A stretch of 64,000 nucleotides of DNA from UMGS363 sp051881815. Its GTDB lineage: Bacteria > Bacillota > Clostridia > Oscillospirales > Ruminococcaceae. The translations under genes were made by a program, and so were the position numbers. How positions within the stretch are numbered: the stretch's first letter is position 1; each line of letters opens with the position of its first letter. This document shows positions 57,554 to 64,000 of this stretch, one piece after another. Location: assembly GCA_051881815.1 (NCBI GenBank), contig JBJEQP010000083.1:1-64000 (forward strand), written 5' to 3'. Under the pieces are notes generated by a model that worked only from the letters and a program-made list of their open reading frames with translations, had not been told where the DNA came from and did no database searches.

Positions 57554-59632
57554 TTATTTATCCTTTCGTACAGCGGTTTCGTAACCGCAGCCATCCTTCA
57601 GGCAGAAAAGCTTTCCGCCCTTCTTGAAAAGCGTTGTTCCGTCGTTACACTTCGGGCATTTATCGGAAACGGGAGTGTCCCATGTCATAAAGTCGCAGTT
57701 CGGATTATCCTCGCAGCCAAAGTATTTCTTGCCCTTCTTGGACTTTTTCTGGAGTACCTTTTTGCCGCACTTCGGACAAACGCCGCCTGTCGGCTTAATG
57801 ATCTTCTTTGTGTTTGTGCATTCGGGGAAGCCCGAGCAGGCAAGGAACTTACCGAATCTGCCGATCTTTATTACCATCGGCTTTCCGCAGACATCGCATA
57901 CCTCGTCCGTTTCCTCGTCGGGGACCTTGATGCGCTTGCCGTCCATATCGGTTTCAGCCTTTTTGAGCGTTGCGTCAAAATCATCGTAGAAATCATGGAG
58001 AGTCTGAACCCAGTCGGCTTCGCCTGTTTCGACCTTATCGAGATTGCTTTCCATATTAGCCGTAAATTTTGTATCAACGATATGCTTGAAGTGATCCTTC
58101 ATCACCTGTGTTGTGACCTCGCCAAGACCAGTCGGTTTGAGCTGCTTTCCGTCACGCTCAACATAGAATCGGTTTGTGATAGTTGAAATAGTCGGAGCAT
58201 AGGTTGACGGTCTGCCGATTCCGTTTTCTTCAAGCGCCTTGATAAGCGTAGCTTCGGTATATCTTGCAGGCGGCTGTGTGAAGTGCTGATTGCCCTCGAT
58301 AGCCTTTAGCTTGAGCTTGTCGCCCTTTTCGATAACGGGAAGAACCTTGTTTTCCTCGTCGTCCTTTGTTTCCTCGTAAAGAACGGTAAAGCCGTCAAAC
58401 TTCACGGAGAAACCCGTTGCCTTAAAGGTGCAGCCGTTTGCGTCAATGGCAGCGGAAACCGTATCGAGCGAAGCGCTTTCCATCTGGCTTGCGATAAAGC
58501 GTTCCCAGATAAGGCGGTACAGCTTGAACTGCTCGGGAGTAAGGCTGTCTTTTATCTTTGCAGGGGTAAGCTCGGGCATGGACGGACGGATAGCTTCATG
58601 AGCGTCCTGTGCGCCTGCCTTGGTCTTATATATCTTCGGAGTGGAGGGAACGTACTTCTTGCCGTAGACCTCCTCGATGTATTTGTATGCGGAAGCTCTT
58701 GCTTCGTCGGAGATACGAAGGCTGTCGGTTCTCATGTATGTGATAAGACCGACTGCGCCCATTCCCTCGATCTCAACGCCTTCATAAAGCGTCTGTGCTG
58801 TCTTCATCGTCTTTGCAGCTGCAAAGCCGAGCTTCTTTGAAGCCTCCTGCTGCATTGTCGAAGTTGTGAACGGAGGTGCAGGCGACTTCCTGCGGACAGA
58901 CTTTTTGACCTCGGTCACGATATATTCAGCGCCCTCAACACGGGCAAGTATATTGTCGGCTTCTTCTTTGGAGTGAAGCTCTGTCTTCTTTCCGTCAACG
59001 CCGTAGAATGAAGCTGCGAACTGCTTCTTTGAGGAAGGAGCGGTCATCTTCGTGTCGATAGACCAGTATTCCTCGGGCTTGAAATTCTCGATCTGCTTTT
59101 CTCTTTCAACGACAAGCGACACAGCGACCGACTGAACACGGCCTGCGGAAAGTCCCCTTCGTACCTTTTTCCAAAGGAACGGCGAAAGCTTATATCCAAC
59201 GATACGATCAAGGATACGGCGAGCCTGCTGCGCATTTACAAGATCAAGATCAATGCTGCGAGGATGCGCCATACCGTTCGTAACGCCCGTCTTTGTGATC
59301 TCGTTGAAGGTAACACGGTTGTTTGCATCCATAGGCAGTCCGAGCATCTGCGCAAGGTGCCATGAAATAGCTTCTCCCTCACGGTCAGGGTCCGTTGCGA
59401 GATAGACAAAGTCGGACTTTTCAGCCTCTTTCTTTAAGCTTGCGATAAGCTCTTCCTTGCCTTTAATATCGGTGTAAACGGGTTTGAAATCATTGTCAAC
59501 ATCAACGCTGAGCTTTGATTTCGGCAGGTCACGGACATGACCCATCGAAGCAACGACTTCATAGCCGCTGCCGAGATATTTTTTTATGGTTTTTGCCTTT
59601 GCAGGCGACTCCACAATAACAAGCTTTGACAT
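57554..59632 (-). CDS. topA: DNA topoisomerase I
   Basis: This 692-residue type IA topoisomerase relaxes negative supercoils. Toprim domain MSKLVIVESPAKAKTIKKYL to about 115 with TDPDREGEAISWH; active-site tyrosine in GLITYMRTDSLRIS near 295; then three C-terminal zinc ribbons (CDVCGKPM..CSGFPEC; CPKCGKKV..CEDNPNC; CPKCNDG..CLKDGC). Length and zinc-finger number are normal for Firmicutes. It follows dprA by 33 bp. Confidence 0.97.
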   Translation of the reverse strand: MSKLVIVESPAKAKTIKKYLGSGYEVVASMGHVRDLPKSKLSVDVDNDFKPVYTDIKGKEELIASLKKEAEKSDFVYLATDPDREGEAISWHLAQMLGLPMDANNRVTFNEITKTGVTNGMAHPRSIDLDLVNAQQARRILDRIVGYKLSPFLWKKVRRGLSAGRVQSVAVSLVVEREKQIENFKPEEYWSIDTKMTAPSSKKQFAASFYGVDGKKTELHSKEEADNILARVEGAEYIVTEVKKSVRRKSPAPPFTTSTMQQEASKKLGFAAAKTMKTAQTLYEGVEIEGMGAVGLITYMRTDSLRISDEARASAYKYIEEVYGKKYVPSTPKIYKTKAGAQDAHEAIRPSMPELTPAKIKDSLTPEQFKLYRLIWERFIASQMESASLDTVSAAIDANGCTFKATGFSVKFDGFTVLYEETKDDEENKVLPVIEKGDKLKLKAIEGNQHFTQPPARYTEATLIKALEENGIGRPSTYAPTISTITNRFYVERDGKQLKPTGLGEVTTQVMKDHFKHIVDTKFTANMESNLDKVETGEADWVQTLHDFYDDFDATLKKAETDMDGKRIKVPDEETDEVCDVCGKPMVIKIGRFGKFLACSGFPECTNTKKIIKPTGGVCPKCGKKVLQKKSKKGKKYFGCEDNPNCDFMTWDTPVSDKCPKCNDGTTLFKKGGKLFCLKDGCGYETAVRKDK

Positions 59633-59665
59633 TTATATCATAACTCCTTTTGGAAAATTATCTAT

Positions 59666-60892
59666 TTATTCTGCAGCAAAGTATTCCTGACCTGTTTCGG
59701 AATAAACGGCTCCGTCAATTTCAAGATCGGTTATAAGCATAAGCACCTCCGAAATGTCCAGACCGCTTTTTTCAGCCGCTTCATCGGGCGTGATCCCGTT
59801 TGCTGCGCTTTTTATGATATCATAAACGATACCTGCATTCCCCTCGGCTTTGTATGTGCTTTCAATTTCGGGCAAAGCTTCGGGCTTGCTCCGTTTCTTC
59901 CGCTTCGGCTCGGAGCTTTTCTTATTTGAAAAGGTATCAAGCACTCTTTCATCCAGCATTGCGGTGTCGGAAATGCTTTCCTTTACAGGCTTATGACTGT
60001 AATTCTCGAAATATTCGCACGGAATGTCGTTCTCGTACAAAAGCGGTATAGCTCCGTCACGGATAAGCAGCTTGTTGCCGTCATACCTCGGGTCAAATAT
60101 ATCATGCGGCGGAACTGCCCAAAGATCTCTGCCCTGCGCGATCGCATTTGAAGCAGTGTTGAGCGAACCGCTCTTTTCCGAAGCCTCTATAACAACAGTA
60201 CCCATTGAAATGCCCGAAAGGATCCTGTTCCTCGCAGGGAAATTCAGACGGTTGGCCTTTGTGTTCGGAAAATACTCGGATATGAAAAGACCGTTTTCAG
60301 CGATCTCATCAATATACCGTACATTTTCGGGAGGGTATTCATACCCTATGCCCGAACCGAGAACAGCGATCGTCTTTCCTCCCGATCGGACAGCGGAAAG
60401 ATGTGCGGTTATATCTGTTCCCACCGCAAAACCGCTTGCTACAACAATACCCGACTCTGCAAGCGCCGAGCATATCTTCTTTGCCGTATTTATTGAATAC
60501 TCGGAAGGGTATCTTGCCCCGACCGCCGAAACTATAACATCGGCAGAGAGCAGATCGATCTCACCCTTATAAAAAAGCAGAACGGGCGGATTGAATATTC
60601 CCCTCAATCTTGGCGGATAATCGGTATCGTTGAAACCGACTATTCCGATATTATGACCATAGCAGTAAGCAACTATTTCTCGGAGCTGCTTTGCGGTCGT
60701 GGCTTCCGCTGCACGAAGCTCGTTCGGTGTAAACACACCCTGCGGACGTTCAAAAGCGATAGCCTTATAAAGCGCATCGAGCGAACCAAACTGCTGAACA
60801 AGCTCCCATATCCTCGGCTTTCCCACGCCAAAGCAGGAAACGAGATATAACAGCTTTATTATCTCATCACGGAAAATATTCTCGCTGCTCAT
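59666..60892 (-). CDS. dprA: DNA processing protein DprA
   Basis: This 408-residue protein loads RecA on incoming single-stranded DNA during transformation. It has a SAM-like N-terminal part (about 1-70), a Rossmann-like central domain with VSAVGARYPSEYS, ASGFAVGTDITAHLSAV, VLGSGIGYEYPPEN and NFPARNRILSGISMGTVVIE, and a C-terminal winged helix (about 345-405, GITPDEAAEKSGLDISEVLM). Start ATG 60892 overlaps the stop of the methyltransferase gene (ATGA), with GGGAGC upstream. No other competence genes are in the window. Confidence 0.95.
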   Translation of the reverse strand: MSSENIFRDEIIKLLYLVSCFGVGKPRIWELVQQFGSLDALYKAIAFERPQGVFTPNELRAAEATTAKQLREIVAYCYGHNIGIVGFNDTDYPPRLRGIFNPPVLLFYKGEIDLLSADVIVSAVGARYPSEYSINTAKKICSALAESGIVVASGFAVGTDITAHLSAVRSGGKTIAVLGSGIGYEYPPENVRYIDEIAENGLFISEYFPNTKANRLNFPARNRILSGISMGTVVIEASEKSGSLNTASNAIAQGRDLWAVPPHDIFDPRYDGNKLLIRDGAIPLLYENDIPCEYFENYSHKPVKESISDTAMLDERVLDTFSNKKSSEPKRKKRSKPEALPEIESTYKAEGNAGIVYDIIKSAANGITPDEAAEKSGLDISEVLMLITDLEIDGAVYSETGQEYFAAE

Positions 60893-61674
60893 TTTGTCAG
60901 CTCCCACATTATTATCGAAGCGGCGGTTGCGGCATTGAGCGAATTGACGTTGCCGTTCATGTGTATAGTAAGCTTTTTATCGCATCGGCTCACGGTTTCA
61001 CGGTCAAGTCCGTTTCCCTCGTTGCCGATAAGAACAGCTGCACCGTTTTTGAACGAGCAATCTGTAAGAGAGATCGCATCCGTGTCAATTACCGAAGCAA
61101 AGGTTTCGATTCCTTTATTTTTAAGTGCTGCAAAGGCTTCATCCTCGTCGGCATTCGCTATTCTTATGCGGAAAAGACTTCCCATTGTAGAACGCACGGT
61201 TTTCGGGTTATAAATATCACAGCAGTTCACGGCTATTATCCCGTCAACACCCATAGCGTCAGCTGTTCTGATAATTGTACCCATATTTCCCGGATCCTGA
61301 AGCTGCACAAGCACCGCATACTTGCCGCTTTCCCTGACAAGCTCCTCTGCGGATAGGCTTTTCGGCATTTTGCAAGCCGCAAAGATACCCTGCGTTCCCT
61401 GCGTCTGCGCAAGCGAAGAAGCAAGCTCATCGGGGACTGTAAGTATTTTTACGCACCTTTCTTCAAGCCTTCCGAGCAGCTCTCCGAATTTTTCCGAGGC
61501 TGTTTCGGCAGCGATAACAAAGCTTATCGCTGCGTTTTCCTTTACCGCATCATCTACAAGCCTTGCTCCTTCGAGCGGAAACAGACCGTATTCGCTGCGG
61601 TATTTTTTTGCCGAAGATATCTTCTTGAAAAGCTTTATATTATCGTTTTCCTTTGAAGCAATATACTGTCGCAA
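60889..61674 (-). CDS. TrmH/SpoU-family RNA 2'-O-methyltransferase
   Basis: This 261-residue SPOUT methyltransferase has an N-terminal substrate-binding domain (about 1-95, KKYRSEYGLFPLEGARLVDD) and a knotted SAM-binding domain with LVQLQDPGNMGTIIRTADAM, AVLIGNEGNGL and NVNSLNAATAASIIMWEL (motifs 1 to 3). It probably methylates a 23S rRNA or tRNA ribose; the exact target cannot be told. It is translationally coupled to dprA. Confidence 0.92.
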   Translation of the reverse strand: MRQYIASKENDNIKLFKKISSAKKYRSEYGLFPLEGARLVDDAVKENAAISFVIAAETASEKFGELLGRLEERCVKILTVPDELASSLAQTQGTQGIFAACKMPKSLSAEELVRESGKYAVLVQLQDPGNMGTIIRTADAMGVDGIIAVNCCDIYNPKTVRSTMGSLFRIRIANADEDEAFAALKNKGIETFASVIDTDAISLTDCSFKNGAAVLIGNEGNGLDRETVSRCDKKLTIHMNGNVNSLNAATAASIIMWELTK

Positions 61675-61796
61675 CGCCCTGTTCCTCCCTATTATCGTTT
61701 ACGAAAATGCGGTTTATTCACAAATTCCACAAAAGTATAAAAATCGCAAAAAGTCAGAAGCAAAAATTTCACTTCTGACCTTGTAAGCGTTTTTAA

Positions 61797-62150
61797 TTAA
61801 AGAGCAGCCTTTGCCTTTTCGGTAAGTGCTGTGAAGCCTGCTGCGTCGTTTACAGCGATCTCTGCGAGCATCTTTCTGTTGAGTGTGATGCCTGCCTTCT
61901 TAAGACCGTTCATGAATGTTGAATAGTTCATGCCGTTCATCTTGCAAGCAGCGGAAATTCTTGTGATCCAGAGCTTTCTGAAATCTCTCTTCTTAAGACG
62001 TCTGCCAACATAAGCATAGTTGCCGGACTTCATAACGGCTTCTTTAGCCATCTTGAAATGCTTGCTCTTTGCGCCCCAGTAGCCCTTTGCAAGCTTTAAT
62101 GTTTTATTTCTTCTCTTTCGAGTAGCCATTGCGCCCTTAACACGAGCCAT
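61797..62150 (-). CDS. rplT: 50S ribosomal protein L20
   Basis: 117 residues with the usual start MARVKGAMATRKRRNKTLKL and KGYWGAKSKHFKMAKEAVMK, ending in the globular domain. L20 is needed early in 50S assembly and in Firmicutes binds the infC leader RNA to limit the operon. It is the last gene of infC-rpmI-rplT. The 120 bp between it and the methyltransferase contain no gene. Confidence 0.98.
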   Translation of the reverse strand: MARVKGAMATRKRRNKTLKLAKGYWGAKSKHFKMAKEAVMKSGNYAYVGRRLKKRDFRKLWITRISAACKMNGMNYSTFMNGLKKAGITLNRKMLAEIAVNDAAGFTALTEKAKAAL

Positions 62151-62182
62151 AATTCTTTACCTCCGTTTATTTCGTACTTTGA

Positions 62183-62380
62183 TTACTTGTAAGGAATAAG
62201 AACCTTAACGGTTGAAGCGTTTGCAGAGCTTGCGTAGCCGGCCGCTCTTGCGATTCTCTTACGCTTTGTAGCCTTCTGAGTAAGTCTGTGTCTTTTGTTG
62301 GTCTTCTGATACTTAACAAGACCGTTCTTGGTTACTTTAAAACGCTTTTTTGCGCCAGAATGTGTTTTCTGCTTAGGCAT
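62183..62380 (-). CDS. rpmI: 50S ribosomal protein L35
   Basis: 65 residues, MPKQKTHSGAKKRFKVTKNG through KRHRLTQKATKRKRIARAAG, the standard L35 sequence. AAGGAGG lies 7 bases before ATG 62380; longer frames upstream are not coding. It lies between infC and rplT, in the usual order. Confidence 0.97.
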   Translation of the reverse strand: MPKQKTHSGAKKRFKVTKNGLVKYQKTNKRHRLTQKATKRKRIARAAGYASSANASTVKVLIPYK

Positions 62381-62426
62381 GATGTATCCTCCTTCAATTT
62401 TAGGCGAAATTTTCGCCGTTGTATTT

Positions 62427-62954
62427 TTATTTTGAAGCCTTGGGCGAAACGAACATAACAAGTGCTCGTCCCTCCATCTTGGAAGGCTTTTCAACCGTAC
62501 CGTATTCGGAAACAGCTTCCTTGAATCTTTCAAGAAGCTCTTCGCCGAGCTGAGGATGAGCGATTGCACGCTTACGGAAACGAATGGAAACCTTGAGCTT
62601 GTCGCCGCCCTTGAGGAACTTCGCAGCCTGGTTCACCTTCGTGTTAAAGTCGTTTGTGTCGATAGTCGAGAACATTCTGATCTCCTTGACGTCAACGACC
62701 TTCTGATTTTTCTTTGCTTCCTTCTCACGCTTGCCCTGTTCAAAAAGGTACTTTCCGTAGTCCATGATCTTACACACGGGCGGAGTTGCCTGCGGAGCAA
62801 TTTTTACAAGATCAAGCTCTCTTTCTTCTGCAAGAGCCAACGCTTCCTTTGCCGAGATAACGCCGATAGCGGAACCGTCGGAATCAATCACACGGATCTC
62901 CTTGTCCTTGATTTCTTCATTAATCTGTAATTCTTTAACGCTTATATTAAGCAC
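62427..62954 (-). CDS. infC: translation initiation factor IF-3
   Basis: 175 residues with the N-terminal domain (ELQINEEIKDKEIRVIDSDG), the linker and the C-terminal domain (EIRMFSTIDTNDFNTKVNQA, KVSIRFRKRAIAHPQLG). IF-3 keeps 30S subunits free and checks the start codon. The start is GTG 62954; infC genes commonly use rare starts so that IF-3 limits its own synthesis, and the conserved protein begins a few residues later. It leads the operon behind an attenuator. Confidence 0.96.
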   Translation of the reverse strand: MLNISVKELQINEEIKDKEIRVIDSDGSAIGVISAKEALALAEERELDLVKIAPQATPPVCKIMDYGKYLFEQGKREKEAKKNQKVVDVKEIRMFSTIDTNDFNTKVNQAAKFLKGGDKLKVSIRFRKRAIAHPQLGEELLERFKEAVSEYGTVEKPSKMEGRALVMFVSPKASK

Positions 62955-62959
62955 CCCCG

Positions 62960-63149
62960 TAAAAATTATAAAAACAAAAAGAGCGGAAAAGCATCTTTTC
63001 CGCTCATACCTTGATCCATTTCAAAGCAGCCGGGCAGATATGCCGCTGCTTGTAAATAAAAAAGAGTATCTATTGACCGCTGCACGCCTTTGCGGCAGGG
63101 TGAGAACGGAAAGTTCTGCTTTATTTTAAACGGTTTTTTCAAACCAACG
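62960..63149 (-). promoter_or_regulatory. infC-rpmI-rplT leader, L20-type attenuator
   Basis: About 190 bases between the promoter and infC fold into several stems, including AAGCAGC..GCTGCTT (about 63020-63052) and a stem around GCCGCAAAGGC, and end in a terminator. This length and layout match the L20-regulated leaders of Firmicutes, where L20 binding favours termination. Assigned from position and structure, not from a covariance search. Confidence 0.75.
62970..63005 (-). terminator. attenuator hairpin before infC
   Basis: On the minus strand the perfect stem GAGCGGAAAA/TTTTCCGCTC (63005-62996, 62990-62981) is followed by TTTTTGTTTTT, only 16 bp before the infC start. Confidence 0.85.
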
Positions 63150-63155
63150 CTATAT

Positions 63156-63183
63156 ATTATACCACAAAAAAATCATTTGTCAA
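63156..63183 (-). promoter_or_regulatory. promoter of the infC operon
   Basis: On the minus strand, TTGACA (63183-63178), 16-bp spacer, TATAAT (63161-63156). Confidence 0.8.
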
Positions 63184-63229
63184 GGGTTTTTGCAAATTTT
63201 TTTAAAATATTTTCAGCTCTTATGAAAAA

Positions 63230-63661
63230 TTATTGTGCATCGGACGATTCGCCGCTGTCGGAAGAGTTTCCGGCAAGCTTGTTCTGATAGGATTCGTTGT
63301 CGAACCAGTCGTCAAGCACCTTTACAGAGATGGAATAGCCCGTTCCCGTCTTGACATATTCGGTTATCTCGCCCGTTGTGATAAGGGTAACGATCTCCTG
63401 CGAAGTAAGATTGAGATAAGCCGCAGCTTCGTCCTCGGTGAGATATTTTTTCTCGCTGACCTTCATAGCGTCGGGCTGTGTGACGTTACTGATGTTCGAG
63501 AAGGACTTGTCCGCAAGAGTTTTGTTGAGCTTGCGTATGCCGCCGCCTATCGAAAGTCCGCTTATAAGAACGCATATTCCGAGAAAAACAGCGCCGACAA
63601 AGGAGCCGTTTATCATTTTGCTGCCCGATGTTCTGTTTCTGTTAGTCTGATTTGAAGCCAT
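63230..63661 (-). CDS. hypothetical protein: membrane helix plus excisionase-type HTH
   Basis: This 143-residue protein has a short polar start, one membrane helix (about 18-42, NGSFVGAVFLGICVLISGLS), a linker, then a helix-turn-helix of the HTH_17/excisionase kind (KKYLTEDEAAAYLNLTSQEI, then ITEYVKTGTGYSISVKVLDD) and a Ser/Asp-rich tail. A DNA-binding-like fold anchored at the membrane is unusual; in this position it may bind protein instead. It lies 17 bp downstream of the addA-like gene. Confidence 0.7.
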   Translation of the reverse strand: MASNQTNRNRTSGSKMINGSFVGAVFLGICVLISGLSIGGGIRKLNKTLADKSFSNISNVTQPDAMKVSEKKYLTEDEAAAYLNLTSQEIVTLITTGEITEYVKTGTGYSISVKVLDDWFDNESYQNKLAGNSSDSGESSDAQ

Positions 63662-63678
63662 TTTTATTCCAGCCTTTC

Positions 63679-64000
63679 TTACAGTTTGATCTCTATCTCC
63701 CTGTCAAGGCTGAATGAATAGAGGAACGCTTGACTTACCTTGACATTGAAGATCTTCTCCAGAGCCCTGCTGTAAAGAACGAGCTGTCTGCGGTAGCGGT
63801 CGGCAAGCACCTCGCCGCTTTTTACACGGTCGGTCTTGTAATCGACAAGCACAGCTTCCCCGTCCTCAAAGAATATACAGTCGGCGATACCCTGGAGCAT
63901 ACTATCATTATTATACTCCAAACCGTACATTCCGTCAAGTCCCAACTGTGATATTCCGATGAGAAATTTCTGCTCACGGCGAACGTCGGGCGAACGCTTC
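63679..64000 (-). CDS. addA: AddA-like helicase-nuclease, C-terminal nuclease domain (partial)
   Basis: The last 106 residues of a leftward gene entering from the right edge. They contain MLQGIADCIFFEDGEAVLVD then YKTDRV, the PD-(D/E)XK nuclease core (D in GIADC, D and K in VDYKTD), followed by the RQLVLYSRAL helix. This is the C-terminal nuclease of AddA, the Firmicute counterpart of RecBCD. The helicase part lies outside the window. AddB or a RecB-like nuclease with the same fold is less likely because of the LYSRALE..FLYSF ending. Confidence 0.82.
   Translation of the reverse strand, partial: KRSPDVRREQKFLIGISQLGLDGMYGLEYNNDSMLQGIADCIFFEDGEAVLVDYKTDRVKSGEVLADRYRRQLVLYSRALEKIFNVKVSQAFLYSFSLDREIEIKL

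Overview
The window looks like a low-to-moderate GC clostridial chromosome, probably Oscillospiraceae (Ruminococcus or [Eubacterium] siraeum-like). This is inferred from gene order (plsX/rnc/smc/ftsY; leuS/rsfS/yqeK/nadD/yhbY; infC/rpmI/rplT; trmFO/topA/dprA), strong AGGAGG ribosome sites, TTGACA-17-TATAAT promoters and abundant small interspersed repeats. No species assignment can be made from the sequence alone.

1-10.7 kb is accessory DNA stacked at an initiator tRNA-fMet gene (10607-10683, minus strand). From left to right: the right end of a transposon carrying a large serine recombinase; the 3' remnant of a tyrosine integrase from an older 'outer' element; a 66-bp copy of the tRNA 3' end (2678-2743); then a complete 7.9-kb 'inner' element ending at the intact tRNA. 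The two elements have different integrase arm repeats in identical geometry. The inner element has a phage-satellite (PICI)-like layout: integrase and XRE repressor rightward; excisionase, replication initiator and DnaC-like loader leftward; no relaxase or capsid gene. It also has a second repressor switch with three CACTA-N5-TAGTG operators, and two consensus promoters each feeding a short hairpin-terminated transcript.

10.8-24.7 kb holds an HD-GYP signalling protein, a pantothenate module (ECF S component plus coaX), an AT-rich islet of small unknown genes with a zeta-like kinase, a PAP2 phosphatase, folC, a GntR/ABC operon, two XRE proteins, an unlisted 56-aa membrane protein, a fumarase remnant and a DivIVA-like protein. 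25-41 kb holds clpC, reverse rubrerythrin with a candidate structured RNA behind it, a CPBP protease, a very large propeller hybrid histidine kinase with an ECF-S-like partner, thiI, metG, yqeG and rpsU. 41.5-64 kb is mostly leftward housekeeping: leuS, rsfS, yqeK, nadD, yhbY, rdgB, ftsY, smc, an Elp3-like radical SAM gene, rnc, plsX, trmFO, topA, dprA, an rRNA methyltransferase, and the infC-rpmI-rplT operon with an attenuator leader, ending inside an addA-like gene.

The most unusual feature is the set of small repeats. Family A (75-110 bp, two copies) has GGAAACGCTGATTAA ends. Family B (163-164 bp, three copies) has 4-bp target duplications. Family C (about 160 bp, three copies) has a conserved core. 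In families B and C the arms of each copy differ from other copies yet stay complementary to each other, which points to selected folding or hairpin-templated homogenisation. One family B copy has disrupted a gene between ftsY and smc.
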